Below are positions 37,432 through 46,182 of a DNA stretch of 64,000 nucleotides, piece by piece. How positions within the stretch are numbered: the stretch's first letter is position 1; each line of letters starts with the position of its first letter. The stretch covers positions 620,001-684,000 of the forward strand of contig NZ_JADKYT010000002.1 in assembly GCF_015354445.1 (NCBI RefSeq). Reading direction: 5' to 3'. This DNA comes from Methylophilus sp. QUAN (GTDB lineage: Bacteria > Pseudomonadota > Gammaproteobacteria > Burkholderiales > Methylophilaceae). Made by a program: the position numbers and the translations under genes. The notes below the pieces were generated by a model, which saw only the letters and a list, made by a program, of their open reading frames with translations, was not told where the DNA came from and ran no database searches.

Positions 37432-38841
37432 TTAGTAAGCGCCATCCTGTCCGACGATGGTTAACCAGGCTGTCTTAGCCACGATCAGCATGTCCAGACG
37501 TGGGCTCCAGTTGCGCAAATACTCCAGGTCGTAGTGCACACGCTGCTCCATCTTTTCCAGCGTGTCAGTTTCGCCACGGAAACCGTTGACCTGCGCCCAG
37601 CCGGTAATGCCAGGTTTCACCTTATGACGCACCATATAGCCTTTAATCAGCTTGCGGTATTCCTCGTTATGCGCAACAGCATGCGGGCGTGGGCCAACCA
37701 CACTCATGCGGCCTTGCAACACGTTAATGAATTGAGGCAATTCGTCCAATGATGATTTACGTAAAAAAGCACCCAACGGCGTAATACGCTGGTCATTTTT
37801 AGTCGCTTGCGTCACGGTTGCACCGTCTTCAGTCACCGTCATTGAGCGGAACTTATAGACCAATATCTGTTGGCCATCCAAACCATAGCGGCGCTGCTTG
37901 AAAATGATCGGACCAGGGGAGGTGAGCTTGACACCCAATGCAACCCCGATCAGGATAGGTGAAATCAAGATCAGTACAAACAACGAAAATAAAATATCTG
38001 CCGTACGTTTGATGAGGCCATCCACACCAGTAAAGGGTGTTTCACACACCGATACCACCGGAATGCCATTGACGTCAGACACCCGCCCCTGGATCAGGTC
38101 GGTCACAAAAATATCCGGCACAAAGTAAATAGACGCCGTGGTGTCCTTCAAGTCATCCAGCAACCTCAATATGCGCGGGTGGCTAGACATCGGCAACGCG
38201 ATATACATCGTATGAATCTGATGGCTCTTGCAATAGGCCGGAATATCCGTCAGTGCCCCTAAAATTTCAAACCCATGATCCTGCGGTACCCGATCTGGTG
38301 CACGATCCTCAAAGAAGCCCAATACAGACACGCGGCTATATTCATCTGCCTGCAGGTTGTTTGCCACAGCCAGACCTTGCTCATTCAAGCCGATAATGAC
38401 TGCATTCTTGATCGGTCCCTGCAAGCTGATAAAGAAAGGAGATAGTTCCTTGAGGGCGGTTAAAGCCAGAATTTGTGCAATCGGCGTACCAATTAACCAG
38501 GTGTAAATAATCTCGGGCGTGTAAAGCGTAATGTAGCCTGTGATACGCGCAAAAACGAGCACCATGCCAGCCAGTAATATCCATTGAAAAATGACATCGC
38601 GCACCATTTTCCAAAATCCCAAGCGAATTTTTGCACCGCTTGGAAAGGTCACCGAAAACAGCAAAATTGAAGTGAAGAATATTGAGATAGGGATTCTATC
38701 TTCGAAATAAATAAAAATGCCCCACATAAAAAAGACTAATACGAGGGGCTCTACAATGGATTCGATGAAGTAAAGGGGGCTTCGAGGCCCCGACGATAAT
38801 CCGGAGATGGTTCTAATTGGCGGCTTGATAGTTTTTTTCAT
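37432..38841 (-). CDS. Undecaprenyl-phosphate sugar phosphotransferase (EpsB/WcaJ-like)
   Basis: Initiating transferase: moves a hexose-1-phosphate, probably glucose-1-P, to undecaprenyl phosphate. About 469 aa: four to five N-terminal membrane helices, a CoA-binding-like Rossmann domain (KNAVIIGLNEQGLAVANNL), then the catalytic PF02397 domain with one helix (KRTADILFSLFVLILISP), FKQRRYGLDGQ, RKSSLDELPQFINVL, SVVGPRPHAVAHN and KPGITGWAQVNGFRGET. The start is uncertain: ATG 38841 is used, but ATG 38895 and TTG 38919 are in frame and none has a good SD. Divergent from the eps operon. Confidence 0.9.
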   Translation of the reverse strand: MKKTIKPPIRTISGLSSGPRSPLYFIESIVEPLVLVFFMWGIFIYFEDRIPISIFFTSILLFSVTFPSGAKIRLGFWKMVRDVIFQWILLAGMVLVFARITGYITLYTPEIIYTWLIGTPIAQILALTALKELSPFFISLQGPIKNAVIIGLNEQGLAVANNLQADEYSRVSVLGFFEDRAPDRVPQDHGFEILGALTDIPAYCKSHQIHTMYIALPMSSHPRILRLLDDLKDTTASIYFVPDIFVTDLIQGRVSDVNGIPVVSVCETPFTGVDGLIKRTADILFSLFVLILISPILIGVALGVKLTSPGPIIFKQRRYGLDGQQILVYKFRSMTVTEDGATVTQATKNDQRITPLGAFLRKSSLDELPQFINVLQGRMSVVGPRPHAVAHNEEYRKLIKGYMVRHKVKPGITGWAQVNGFRGETDTLEKMEQRVHYDLEYLRNWSPRLDMLIVAKTAWLTIVGQDGAY

Positions 38842-39085
38842 ATGTTTGGTTAAACCCTTACTCCATCTGAGTTTAACCAAATTAATGCGTAACATCAATC
38901 GGGGAGTGGAGGTTTGCAAACCAATTTAGTGTCATAAAACCATCTTGAAAGCTGGCGTATACTAAACGAGTGATTTAATAATTCTTACTTACATCTGCTA
39001 AAAAGTTAAATTTTGGTAGCATTGAATGTATGTTTACAGGTTAGAATGTAACTCAAACATCATAATTTGCTATTGCTGAAAACAC

Positions 39086-40288
39086 ATGTCATCCCGCAAG
39101 CAATCTCCCAGAGTAAAGATAAAACGACCAATGCGCTGTTGGCTAGCGCTGACATTGAGTGCTTTGCCATTATGTGCAATGGCGGATGAATTTGACACCT
39201 TGCAATTCAGTGCTTCAGTGAACAGGGCCTATGATGACAACTTGTTCAGAGTGAAAAATAACGGAACATCAGACCAAATCACCACGTCGACAGCAGGTGT
39301 TAAGCTGGATAAAACATATTCACTTCAAAGATTTATTGTAGATGTGTCGTATGTTGATTATAAGTATCAAACTAGTGATTTTTTAAACTTTGAAGCGCTC
39401 AACTACGATGCGAAGTGGCTGTGGTCTTTGACACCATCCTTGACTGGTACTTTGTCTACCAGCCGTAACAAGACATTAAATGGTTTTAGTGATTTTCGAT
39501 CCTTTACGCAAAACATTAGAACAGCAGATATTAGCCAATTTAGAGCGGAATACTCACCTTATAAGGTCTGGACTTTAATCGGCGGCATTACTGAGACAGA
39601 CTTCCAAAACAGCCAAACTTTTAATGCAGTGGCTCAATATAATGCGACTGCATTAGACTACGGCGCCCGCTATAACTTTGCTTCCGGTAGTAACTTAAGT
39701 CTTTTAGCACATAAGCGTAATGGTCAATTTCAGCGGCAAATCAATCAAGCAGCATTGTTTGATAATGGATTTACTGAAGATGAGTACGAATTGGACTTTG
39801 TTTTAAAGCCCACGGGGAAAAGCAATTTAAGTAGTAAGTTAGGATATCTCTCTCGTGAGTACGATAATTTCTCTGTTAGAGATTACGGCGTATGGATAGG
39901 CTATATCAACTATGACCTTCTGTTAACCGGAAAAATTAAAACAAGTTTTGGCTTAGCTCGTAATGCAGGCCCTTTTGAAACCAATTACAGTACTTACAGT
40001 TTGACTGACTCCGCAACGATTGGAGTAAGTTATTTATATTCAGACAAAATCACCTTCATGCTTAATGGTCGGGTAGCGCAGCGCGACTTCAAGCAAGCGG
40101 TAATTGCTGGTGCGGCTAAGAGAGACGATGACGAGCAAAGTTTGTCTGGCTCAGTTACCTGGAGGCCTATAAACAATATTGGACTAACCTTAAGCTCCAT
40201 TAAGTCAAGAAGAACCTCAAGCGCAGCTTATAGCAATTTTGAATACGATGATCTTACGACCAGTGTGATGGTCGATTTGAAAATTTGA
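39086..40288 (+). CDS. epsL: Outer-membrane beta-barrel protein EpsL
   Basis: 400 aa with a signal peptide ending at about residue 34 (CAMADE). The rest is a series of amphipathic strands with many aromatic ends, fitting an outer-membrane barrel, of the XrtB/PEP-CTERM-associated EpsL type. LQFSASVNRAYDDNLFR and the terminal strand DDLTTSVMVDLKI are visible. First gene of the operon; role probably in passage of the polysaccharide through the outer membrane. Promoter expected within 38920-39085, which is A+T-rich; no convincing sigma70 or sigma54 site was found there. Confidence 0.82.
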   Translation: MSSRKQSPRVKIKRPMRCWLALTLSALPLCAMADEFDTLQFSASVNRAYDDNLFRVKNNGTSDQITTSTAGVKLDKTYSLQRFIVDVSYVDYKYQTSDFLNFEALNYDAKWLWSLTPSLTGTLSTSRNKTLNGFSDFRSFTQNIRTADISQFRAEYSPYKVWTLIGGITETDFQNSQTFNAVAQYNATALDYGARYNFASGSNLSLLAHKRNGQFQRQINQAALFDNGFTEDEYELDFVLKPTGKSNLSSKLGYLSREYDNFSVRDYGVWIGYINYDLLLTGKIKTSFGLARNAGPFETNYSTYSLTDSATIGVSYLYSDKITFMLNGRVAQRDFKQAVIAGAAKRDDDEQSLSGSVTWRPINNIGLTLSSIKSRRTSSAAYSNFEYDDLTTSVMVDLKI

Positions 40289-40327
40289 TGTTATAGACTG
40301 GTAGCTTTTTTAGGTTGGAATGAGGAC

Positions 40328-41149
40328 ATGAATCAGGTAGGTTGTTTGCTTGTAGTCACACTTATGCTGACGGGATGCCATAACAGTCAAAGCATTGAAA
40401 GCACTCAGACTTTGGCAAGCGTTAATGGCGATGAGGTATCCATGCAACAGTTATATGCAGAGTTACCTAATACATCTGTGGCAGCGTTAGATATACAGGC
40501 TAAAAAGCAGATACTTTCCAGATTAATTGAGCGGCAATTGTTAATGCAAGAGGCTATCAAGCTGAATTTGGATCGAACACCTGAAGTCATACAAGCAATT
40601 GAGTCCTCTAAAGCACAGATATATGCACAAGCATATATCTCACAAAAAACTGCAAAATTAAACAATGTATCAGGCGAGGAAATCGCTGACTTTATCAAGC
40701 AACATCCGGAAAGATTTGAGCATCGTAAATTATTTAAAACAGTAGATGTTACTTTCACAAATGCCCCTGAATTACTTGATATCAAACGTATGGAGCATGA
40801 GATAACAAGCCTGGAAGCTTTGGAGGCTGAACTTGGATCCAAAAGTGTTATATATGAAATAAGTCGTAGTCAATTTTTAACCGACAGACTGCCAGTAAAT
40901 ATATTATCCAGAATCGGTCAGTTACAAAAAGGCGATTTGCTCTTTGTGCACAACGATAACGGTGTTATCGTAAAAGTCATTCAAAATGTAAACGAAATGC
41001 CAATGCCACCAAAAATGGCTGGGGCCATTGCAACAAAGTTGATTAGTCAGCAAAGAAAACAGGACTTCATTAAAGCTGAGGTTGAGCGCTTAAAGGGACT
41101 ATCAACCATAGATATTTATGAAGACAAATTAGCATCGCAAACTCACTAA
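40328..41149 (+). CDS. epsD: EpsD-family peptidyl-prolyl isomerase-like lipoprotein
   Basis: 273 aa, SurA/PpiC-like periplasmic protein. The lipobox LTGC puts the lipidated cysteine at residue 17, so it is anchored in a membrane. An N-terminal SurA-like helical part (QILSRLIERQLLMQEAIKL) precedes a divergent PPIase region. Proteins of this type are constant members of exosortase-linked polysaccharide operons, where they may help fold EpsL or EpsE. Isomerase activity is not certain. Confidence 0.85.
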   Translation: MNQVGCLLVVTLMLTGCHNSQSIESTQTLASVNGDEVSMQQLYAELPNTSVAALDIQAKKQILSRLIERQLLMQEAIKLNLDRTPEVIQAIESSKAQIYAQAYISQKTAKLNNVSGEEIADFIKQHPERFEHRKLFKTVDVTFTNAPELLDIKRMEHEITSLEALEAELGSKSVIYEISRSQFLTDRLPVNILSRIGQLQKGDLLFVHNDNGVIVKVIQNVNEMPMPPKMAGAIATKLISQQRKQDFIKAEVERLKGLSTIDIYEDKLASQTH

Positions 41150-41234
41150 CCAGTTTTTACTCCATTAATCTTACGAAAAAATTGCCGTAATACATAAATC
41201 TTTAAATTCACATTACGAAAAGAGTTCATCGCTT

Positions 41235-42263
41235 ATGACCAAGTTTTTAAAGGCTTTCACAGCCGGACTGATGTTTATATTAAGTTCCTTAGCACATGCA
41301 GACTACACCCTAGGCGCAGGTGATTATGTCAGAGTAACCGTATATGGTGATAATGAGCTTATGCGTGAAACTCGGGTGTCAGAAGAGGGCATACTCACCA
41401 TGCCATTGGTTGGTGAGGTGAAGGTTGGTGGGCTGACAACGATTGAGAGTGAAAAAAGAATTGCTGAGCAATTGAAACGTGGTGGTTTTATTGCAAACCC
41501 ACAAGTTTCAGTGCTGGTGCTGGAGTTTATGAGCAAAACCGTCTCTGTTTTGGGAGGCGTATTAAAGCCAGGTCGTTATCCTGTCACCAGGCTAACAGAT
41601 GTTAAAGACATTCTTGCTGAAGCGGGTGGATTAGTACCCGATGCATCGGAAATTATCACTGTTGTACGTGGTGATAAGCGCAGTGAGTATGATTTAAATG
41701 AAGTTATTGAGCGTCGCAACTTAAACGAGCAGGATGTTCGTTTAACTGGTGGTGAAACTGTGTATGTCAGCGTTCGTGATGTCGCGGTGACCGGACAAGT
41801 ATTGCGTCCAGGTAAATATGGTATTCAAGGTGGCTCAAGAAGAATCAGTGACTTTGTTGCCCTGGCTGGAGGCTCTACAGAGGCCGCTGGCGAGACATTG
41901 TTTTTTACATCTACACGCTCAGGTACACCAACAACACAAGAAATCAATATTGATGAGTTATTCCGCGCCCCAGCCAGCGCTATCAATAAAGATTTACTGC
42001 CAGGCGATGTTATTTATGTGCCAAAAGCACCTCAAGTGTACGTCTACGGTGAGGTGCAACGTCCAGGTATGTTTAAAATTGACAAGAATATGACCGTGAT
42101 GCAGGCGATTGCAAAAGCGGGTGGTTTGACTATTCGCGGTACGCAACGCTCTGTTAAATTACATAGAAAAAATGCTGAAGGTGCTGTTGTTAAGCAAGTT
42201 CCAGATTTAACAGCCGTTTTGCAAGATGAAGATGTACTGTTTATTGAAGAAAGCCTGTTGTAA
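41235..42263 (+). CDS. epsE: Polysaccharide export protein EpsE (Wza family)
   Basis: 342 aa, signal peptide ending around LAHA-D (residue 22). No lipobox cysteine, unlike E. coli Wza. The Poly_export domain YTLGAGDYVRVTVYGDNEL is followed by two SLBB repeats (VSVLGGVLKPGRYPVTRL, VTGQVLRPGKYGIQGGSR) and a third (VYVYGEVQRPGMFKIDK). Forms the periplasmic/outer-membrane translocation channel together with EpsF and EpsL. Confidence 0.94.
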   Translation: MTKFLKAFTAGLMFILSSLAHADYTLGAGDYVRVTVYGDNELMRETRVSEEGILTMPLVGEVKVGGLTTIESEKRIAEQLKRGGFIANPQVSVLVLEFMSKTVSVLGGVLKPGRYPVTRLTDVKDILAEAGGLVPDASEIITVVRGDKRSEYDLNEVIERRNLNEQDVRLTGGETVYVSVRDVAVTGQVLRPGKYGIQGGSRRISDFVALAGGSTEAAGETLFFTSTRSGTPTTQEINIDELFRAPASAINKDLLPGDVIYVPKAPQVYVYGEVQRPGMFKIDKNMTVMQAIAKAGGLTIRGTQRSVKLHRKNAEGAVVKQVPDLTAVLQDEDVLFIEESLL

Positions 42264-42278
42264 TTTAAAGGGAAGACC

Positions 42279-43628
42279 ATGAATTTTTCTCAGTTAGTGC
42301 TGATTTTAAAAGCACGCTACAAGATGATTTTGCTTGTATCAATCATCACATTGCTGACAGCCAGTGTTGTCAGTCTGTTATTTCCCAAAAGTTACAAGGC
42401 AGCCACGACGGTTATCTTGAATTACAAAGGTGTTGACCCTGTGACGGGTATAGCAATGCCAGCTCAATTGATGCCAGGTTATATGGCGACACAGGTCGAT
42501 ATTATTCAAAGCAAAAACGTGACTTTGGATGTGATCAAACGTTTACACTTATCTGAAGTAAAATCACTACAAGAGCAGTTTGCACAAGCAACTCAGGGTA
42601 AGCAGGCTGATATTAATGAGTGGTTGGCAGATTTGCTACAGCAAAAGCTGTCTATCTTACCTTCTAAAGAAAGTAGCGTGATTAGTATTGGCTATAAGGG
42701 CGTAGATCCTGTATTTGCAGCAACCATGGCGAATGCTTTTGCTGAGTCTTATATCAATTTAAGCTTAAGACTTAAAATGGATCCGGCAATTAAAGCCTCA
42801 CATTACTTATCTGAGCAAACCAAGGTATTGCGGGACAACTTACAACAAGCGCAAGACCGCTTGGGTGAGTATCAGCAGAAACATGGCTTGACGAGTGTGC
42901 AGGATGCATTTGACGTTGAAAGCTCTAAGTTAAGAGACCTTTCTTCACAGTATGGGTTGGTGCAATCCCAGTCTATTGATGCAAACTCACGCCGCAATGA
43001 CGCTTCTAAAAATATGAGCGATTCTCCAGATGTTGTGCAGAACCCTGTGATTCAGAATTTGCGCATGAGCTTGGTCACTGCTGAGGCCAAACTTGCAGAT
43101 ACCGCGCAGCGCTATAGCAAAAATCATCCACTTTATATTTCAGCAGAAGCTGAAGTTAGTAAGCTTCGAAGCCAATTGAGCACGGAAATTGACCGTACGG
43201 TAGTGAGCTTAAGTAATAATGCAAATATCAACTCACAGCGCTTGGGTGATTTAAAGCAGCAATTGGAAAAACAAAAACAGAAAGTATTGGAGTTGAACAG
43301 ATACAGATCTGATCTGGCAATTCTTGAGAAAGAAGTGCAGATTGCACAAAATGCATTAGAGGCAGTCAATGGGCGTTTCAGCCAAACTGCGTTGGAAGGT
43401 CAATCTAATCAAGGTGATATCTCTGTTCTTGAAGTTGCTGTACCTCCCATTGAGCCTAGCAATCCTAGCTTATGGCTAATTGCACCGTTCTCCTTGATCG
43501 TTGGCCTGTTTTTAGGCTGCTTGTTTGCTGCGCTAGCAGAGTTGCTGGATCGCCGTATCCGGGGTAAGGATGACATTCTGACCCTGGGTGAAATCCCTGT
43601 GTTTGAATACAGCATTAAATCAGTCTAA
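42279..43628 (+). CDS. epsF: Chain-length determinant protein EpsF (Wzz family)
   Basis: 449 aa inner-membrane co-polymerase. One helix near the N-terminus (ILLVSIITLLTASVVSLLF), a long periplasmic coiled-coil section (about 170-370), and a second helix near the C-terminus (LWLIAPFSLIVGLFLGCLFA) preceded by the proline-rich EVAVPPIEPSNPS motif of Wzz proteins. The kinase is a separate protein, EpsG, encoded next. Confidence 0.94.
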   Translation: MNFSQLVLILKARYKMILLVSIITLLTASVVSLLFPKSYKAATTVILNYKGVDPVTGIAMPAQLMPGYMATQVDIIQSKNVTLDVIKRLHLSEVKSLQEQFAQATQGKQADINEWLADLLQQKLSILPSKESSVISIGYKGVDPVFAATMANAFAESYINLSLRLKMDPAIKASHYLSEQTKVLRDNLQQAQDRLGEYQQKHGLTSVQDAFDVESSKLRDLSSQYGLVQSQSIDANSRRNDASKNMSDSPDVVQNPVIQNLRMSLVTAEAKLADTAQRYSKNHPLYISAEAEVSKLRSQLSTEIDRTVVSLSNNANINSQRLGDLKQQLEKQKQKVLELNRYRSDLAILEKEVQIAQNALEAVNGRFSQTALEGQSNQGDISVLEVAVPPIEPSNPSLWLIAPFSLIVGLFLGCLFAALAELLDRRIRGKDDILTLGEIPVFEYSIKSV

Positions 43629-43679
43629 ATTTGGCATGCCATTTAGAAAACAACTTATCAGGCAAAAAGTGAATTGGGT

Positions 43680-44549
43680 ATGAATATTATTGAAACAGAG
43701 AACACCTCGCCATTAAAAACCATTTCTTCCAGTATTGGGCACCTGTTGCTTGATATGGGAAAAATTACTGAGAAAGATGCTGAGCGCATTTTGAAGTTTC
43801 AAAAAGAAAAGTCCATGCGTTTTGGTGAAGCGGCCTTAGCACTTGGCTTTGTTTCTATCGAAGATATTAATCAGGCGCTATCGTATCAATTTGATTATCC
43901 TTATATCACCCCTGATAAAGCCACATTTAATACCGGGCTAGTAGCTGCATTCGATCCATTCTCAAAACAAGTTGAGTCGTTGCGATCTTTACGTACGCAA
44001 TTGATATTACGTTGGTTTGAACGCGGCTTTAAAACGCTTGCCGTGTCATCAGCAAAAGAAGCTGACGGCGCAAACTTATTGGCTGCTAATTTGGCTGTAG
44101 TGTTTTCTCAATTGGGCGAACGTACCTTGTTGATTGATGCAAACTTAAGGCAACCTAGTCAACACACTTTGTTTAGGCTGAACAATCATCATGGCTTATC
44201 CGATATTCTGGTTGGCAGGGCGTCCACTGATGTTGTAGTGAGGATTCCTTCCTTGTTGAACCTGAGTATTTTGAGTGCCGGAGCCACACCGCCTAACCCA
44301 CAAGAGCTGTTAAATAAAGAAGCGATGGATGAGTTGTTGAAAGCGTTTGCTGAGCACTATGATGTGATTATTGTCGACACATCACCACTGCTACAATCTT
44401 CAGATGCGCAAATTGTGGCTAAAAAAATAGGCGGTGTACTGATTTCAACACAGCAAAACAAAACCACGCTCAAAGATACTCAAGAAGCATATGAGGCTTG
44501 CCGTAGCCTCGGTATCGACGTTCAAATTGCATTGAACACCAACGCATGA
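43680..44549 (+). CDS. epsG: EpsG-type tyrosine-kinase-like ATPase with degraded Walker A
   Basis: About 289 aa. The N-terminal 75 residues form a GspE/PilB N-terminal-like domain (LLLDMGKITEKDAERIL), then a BY-kinase/MinD-like domain. Walker B-like VIIVDTSPLLQ and the LLIDANLRQP motif are present, but the P-loop place reads SSAKEADGANLLAANLA: the lysine and Ser/Thr of a Walker A are missing, and the usual IDAD aspartate is Asn. No C-terminal tyrosine cluster. It may bind ATP poorly or not at all. The ATG at 43680 is preferred to TTG 43674. It overlaps xrtB by 4 bases. Confidence 0.88.
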   Translation: MNIIETENTSPLKTISSSIGHLLLDMGKITEKDAERILKFQKEKSMRFGEAALALGFVSIEDINQALSYQFDYPYITPDKATFNTGLVAAFDPFSKQVESLRSLRTQLILRWFERGFKTLAVSSAKEADGANLLAANLAVVFSQLGERTLLIDANLRQPSQHTLFRLNNHHGLSDILVGRASTDVVVRIPSLLNLSILSAGATPPNPQELLNKEAMDELLKAFAEHYDVIIVDTSPLLQSSDAQIVAKKIGGVLISTQQNKTTLKDTQEAYEACRSLGIDVQIALNTNA

Positions 44550-45442
44550 CCACGCCTACCGTTGCCGTATCACCGGTGCCGAATCATAAATTGATCGGCT
44601 ATCTGGCCATCTTACTGTCACTGCTGATCCTGTATGTGCCGGTATTCCATGACTTATTCGTCACTGTCTGGAATACCGATACCCAATCCCATGGGCCCAT
44701 TGTGTTGGGGATAGGCATCTGGTTTTTCTATTTTAAAACCCGGCAAATCCTTGAAAAGCCACATAGCTTCAAACCTGCACCATTGTTGGGGTGGCCATTG
44801 ATTGTGTTCGGTGGCTGTTTATACCTGATCGGCTACTCGCAAAGTGTTTACATCATCTCAATCCTGTCATTGGTATTTGTATTATGTGGCCTGATTTGTA
44901 TTGTATTTGGCAGCAAAATTGCACTTAAATACTGGTTTGCGCTGTTCTTCTTTGTGTTCCTGATCCCATGGCCAGCCTCCGTGATTGATACATTGACGCA
45001 ACCCATGAAAATTGCCGTTTCGTATGCCTCTGACCATTTGTTGTATGCGCTGGACTATCCGATTGCGCGTTCAGGCGTGATTTTGCAAATAGGTCAATAC
45101 AAACTACTGGTAGCTGATGCCTGCGCTGGACTTAACTCGTTATTCACATTAGAGGCCATAGGCTTGTTGTATATTAATGTGATTAACCATCAGGCCTTTT
45201 GGCGTAATGTGCTGCTGGCGGTGTTAATTGTGCCAATTTCATTCACATCAAACGTACTGCGTGTATGTACGCTGGCATTGATTACATTCCACATGGGTGA
45301 CGAAGCCGGGCAGGGCTTCTTGCATAACTTCTCCGGCATGGTACTTTTTCTAACTGCACTGATTTTGATTATTGTGATTGATTCATTGATTCAAAAGATT
45401 GCCGAAAAATTCAAACTTAAAAGCTTGCTTAGCCAGGATTAA
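44546..45442 (+). CDS. xrtB: Exosortase B
   Basis: 298 aa integral membrane cysteine protease/transpeptidase-like protein with about eight helices. The predicted catalytic triad is Cys193 (ADACAGLNSL), Arg239 (SNVLRV) and His260 (LHNFSG). Exosortases process proteins with PEP-CTERM tails; type B with an adjacent EpsI occurs with polysaccharide genes in methylotrophs and other Betaproteobacteria. Length and neighbours fit the B class. No PEP-CTERM protein is in this window. Confidence 0.95.
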   Translation: MTTPTVAVSPVPNHKLIGYLAILLSLLILYVPVFHDLFVTVWNTDTQSHGPIVLGIGIWFFYFKTRQILEKPHSFKPAPLLGWPLIVFGGCLYLIGYSQSVYIISILSLVFVLCGLICIVFGSKIALKYWFALFFFVFLIPWPASVIDTLTQPMKIAVSYASDHLLYALDYPIARSGVILQIGQYKLLVADACAGLNSLFTLEAIGLLYINVINHQAFWRNVLLAVLIVPISFTSNVLRVCTLALITFHMGDEAGQGFLHNFSGMVLFLTALILIIVIDSLIQKIAEKFKLKSLLSQD

Positions 45443-45450
45443 CCCCAGCC

Positions 45451-46179
45451 ATGAAAGATTTGTTCCTGAAACTGCCTGATATCAATCTTAAAACCGGGGT
45501 ACCTCTGTTGGTGTTGAGCGTGATATTTATGGTTCTGGCGACCAGCCTCAAACCACATCTACATTATGCAAGGACTGATAGCAATTTCGAGCAAACAATC
45601 CCTAGAGTGATCGGTGAGTGGGTAGAGGTTCAACAATCCACACCACAGGTTAGCGTAGTCAGTGATGAGCGTAGCCTTATTAGTCAGCTATACGATGACA
45701 CCTTGATGCGTAGCTATGCTGATAAAAACGGTAATCAAATTATGGTTGCTTTGGCCTACGCTAAAGAGCAGCGCCAGGATGTCAAGATTCACCAACCGGA
45801 TGTTTGCTATCCGGCACAAGGTTATCAAATGCAAAAAACAGAAACTGTTTCATTTGATGCCTTGCAACGCACCGCCCCAGTGATAGGTAAACGACAGCTA
45901 TACTACGGCCAAAATCATCTTGAAGCGGTCAGCTACTGGATTCGCGTGGGCGATAGCACTTTAACCTCAGGCATACAAATGCGCTTAAAAATTATTAAAG
46001 ATGGGCTTCTTGAACGGCGTCTGGATGACGGTATTTTGGTGCGTGTATCATCAGTGATCCCAGACGAGAGTAAACAGTCGGAAGCGTATGCTCTGCAAGA
46101 GCATTTTCTCAAGGAGTTTGTTGATACGATAGAAAAACAATCACCGGGGTTACTTGTTCCTACCCATTTAAAGCAATAA
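45451..46179 (+). CDS. epsI: EpsI, exosortase-associated protein
   Basis: 242 aa, one N-terminal membrane helix (VPLLVLSVIFMVLATSL) and a periplasmic domain. The conserved VKIHQPDVCYPAQGYQM and the segment SYWIRVGDSTL are EpsI-family features. Some exosortases have this domain fused at the C-terminus; here it is a separate gene 8 bases after xrtB. Its precise task is unknown; it is assumed to act with the exosortase. Confidence 0.93.
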   Translation: MKDLFLKLPDINLKTGVPLLVLSVIFMVLATSLKPHLHYARTDSNFEQTIPRVIGEWVEVQQSTPQVSVVSDERSLISQLYDDTLMRSYADKNGNQIMVALAYAKEQRQDVKIHQPDVCYPAQGYQMQKTETVSFDALQRTAPVIGKRQLYYGQNHLEAVSYWIRVGDSTLTSGIQMRLKIIKDGLLERRLDDGILVRVSSVIPDESKQSEAYALQEHFLKEFVDTIEKQSPGLLVPTHLKQ

Positions 46180-46182
46180 CCC

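Noticed and set aside
38920-39085. TTGG/TGAATG and CTGGCG segments considered as sigma54 promoters for epsL
   Set aside because: Neither has the GG-N10-GC spacing needed for a -24/-12 element.
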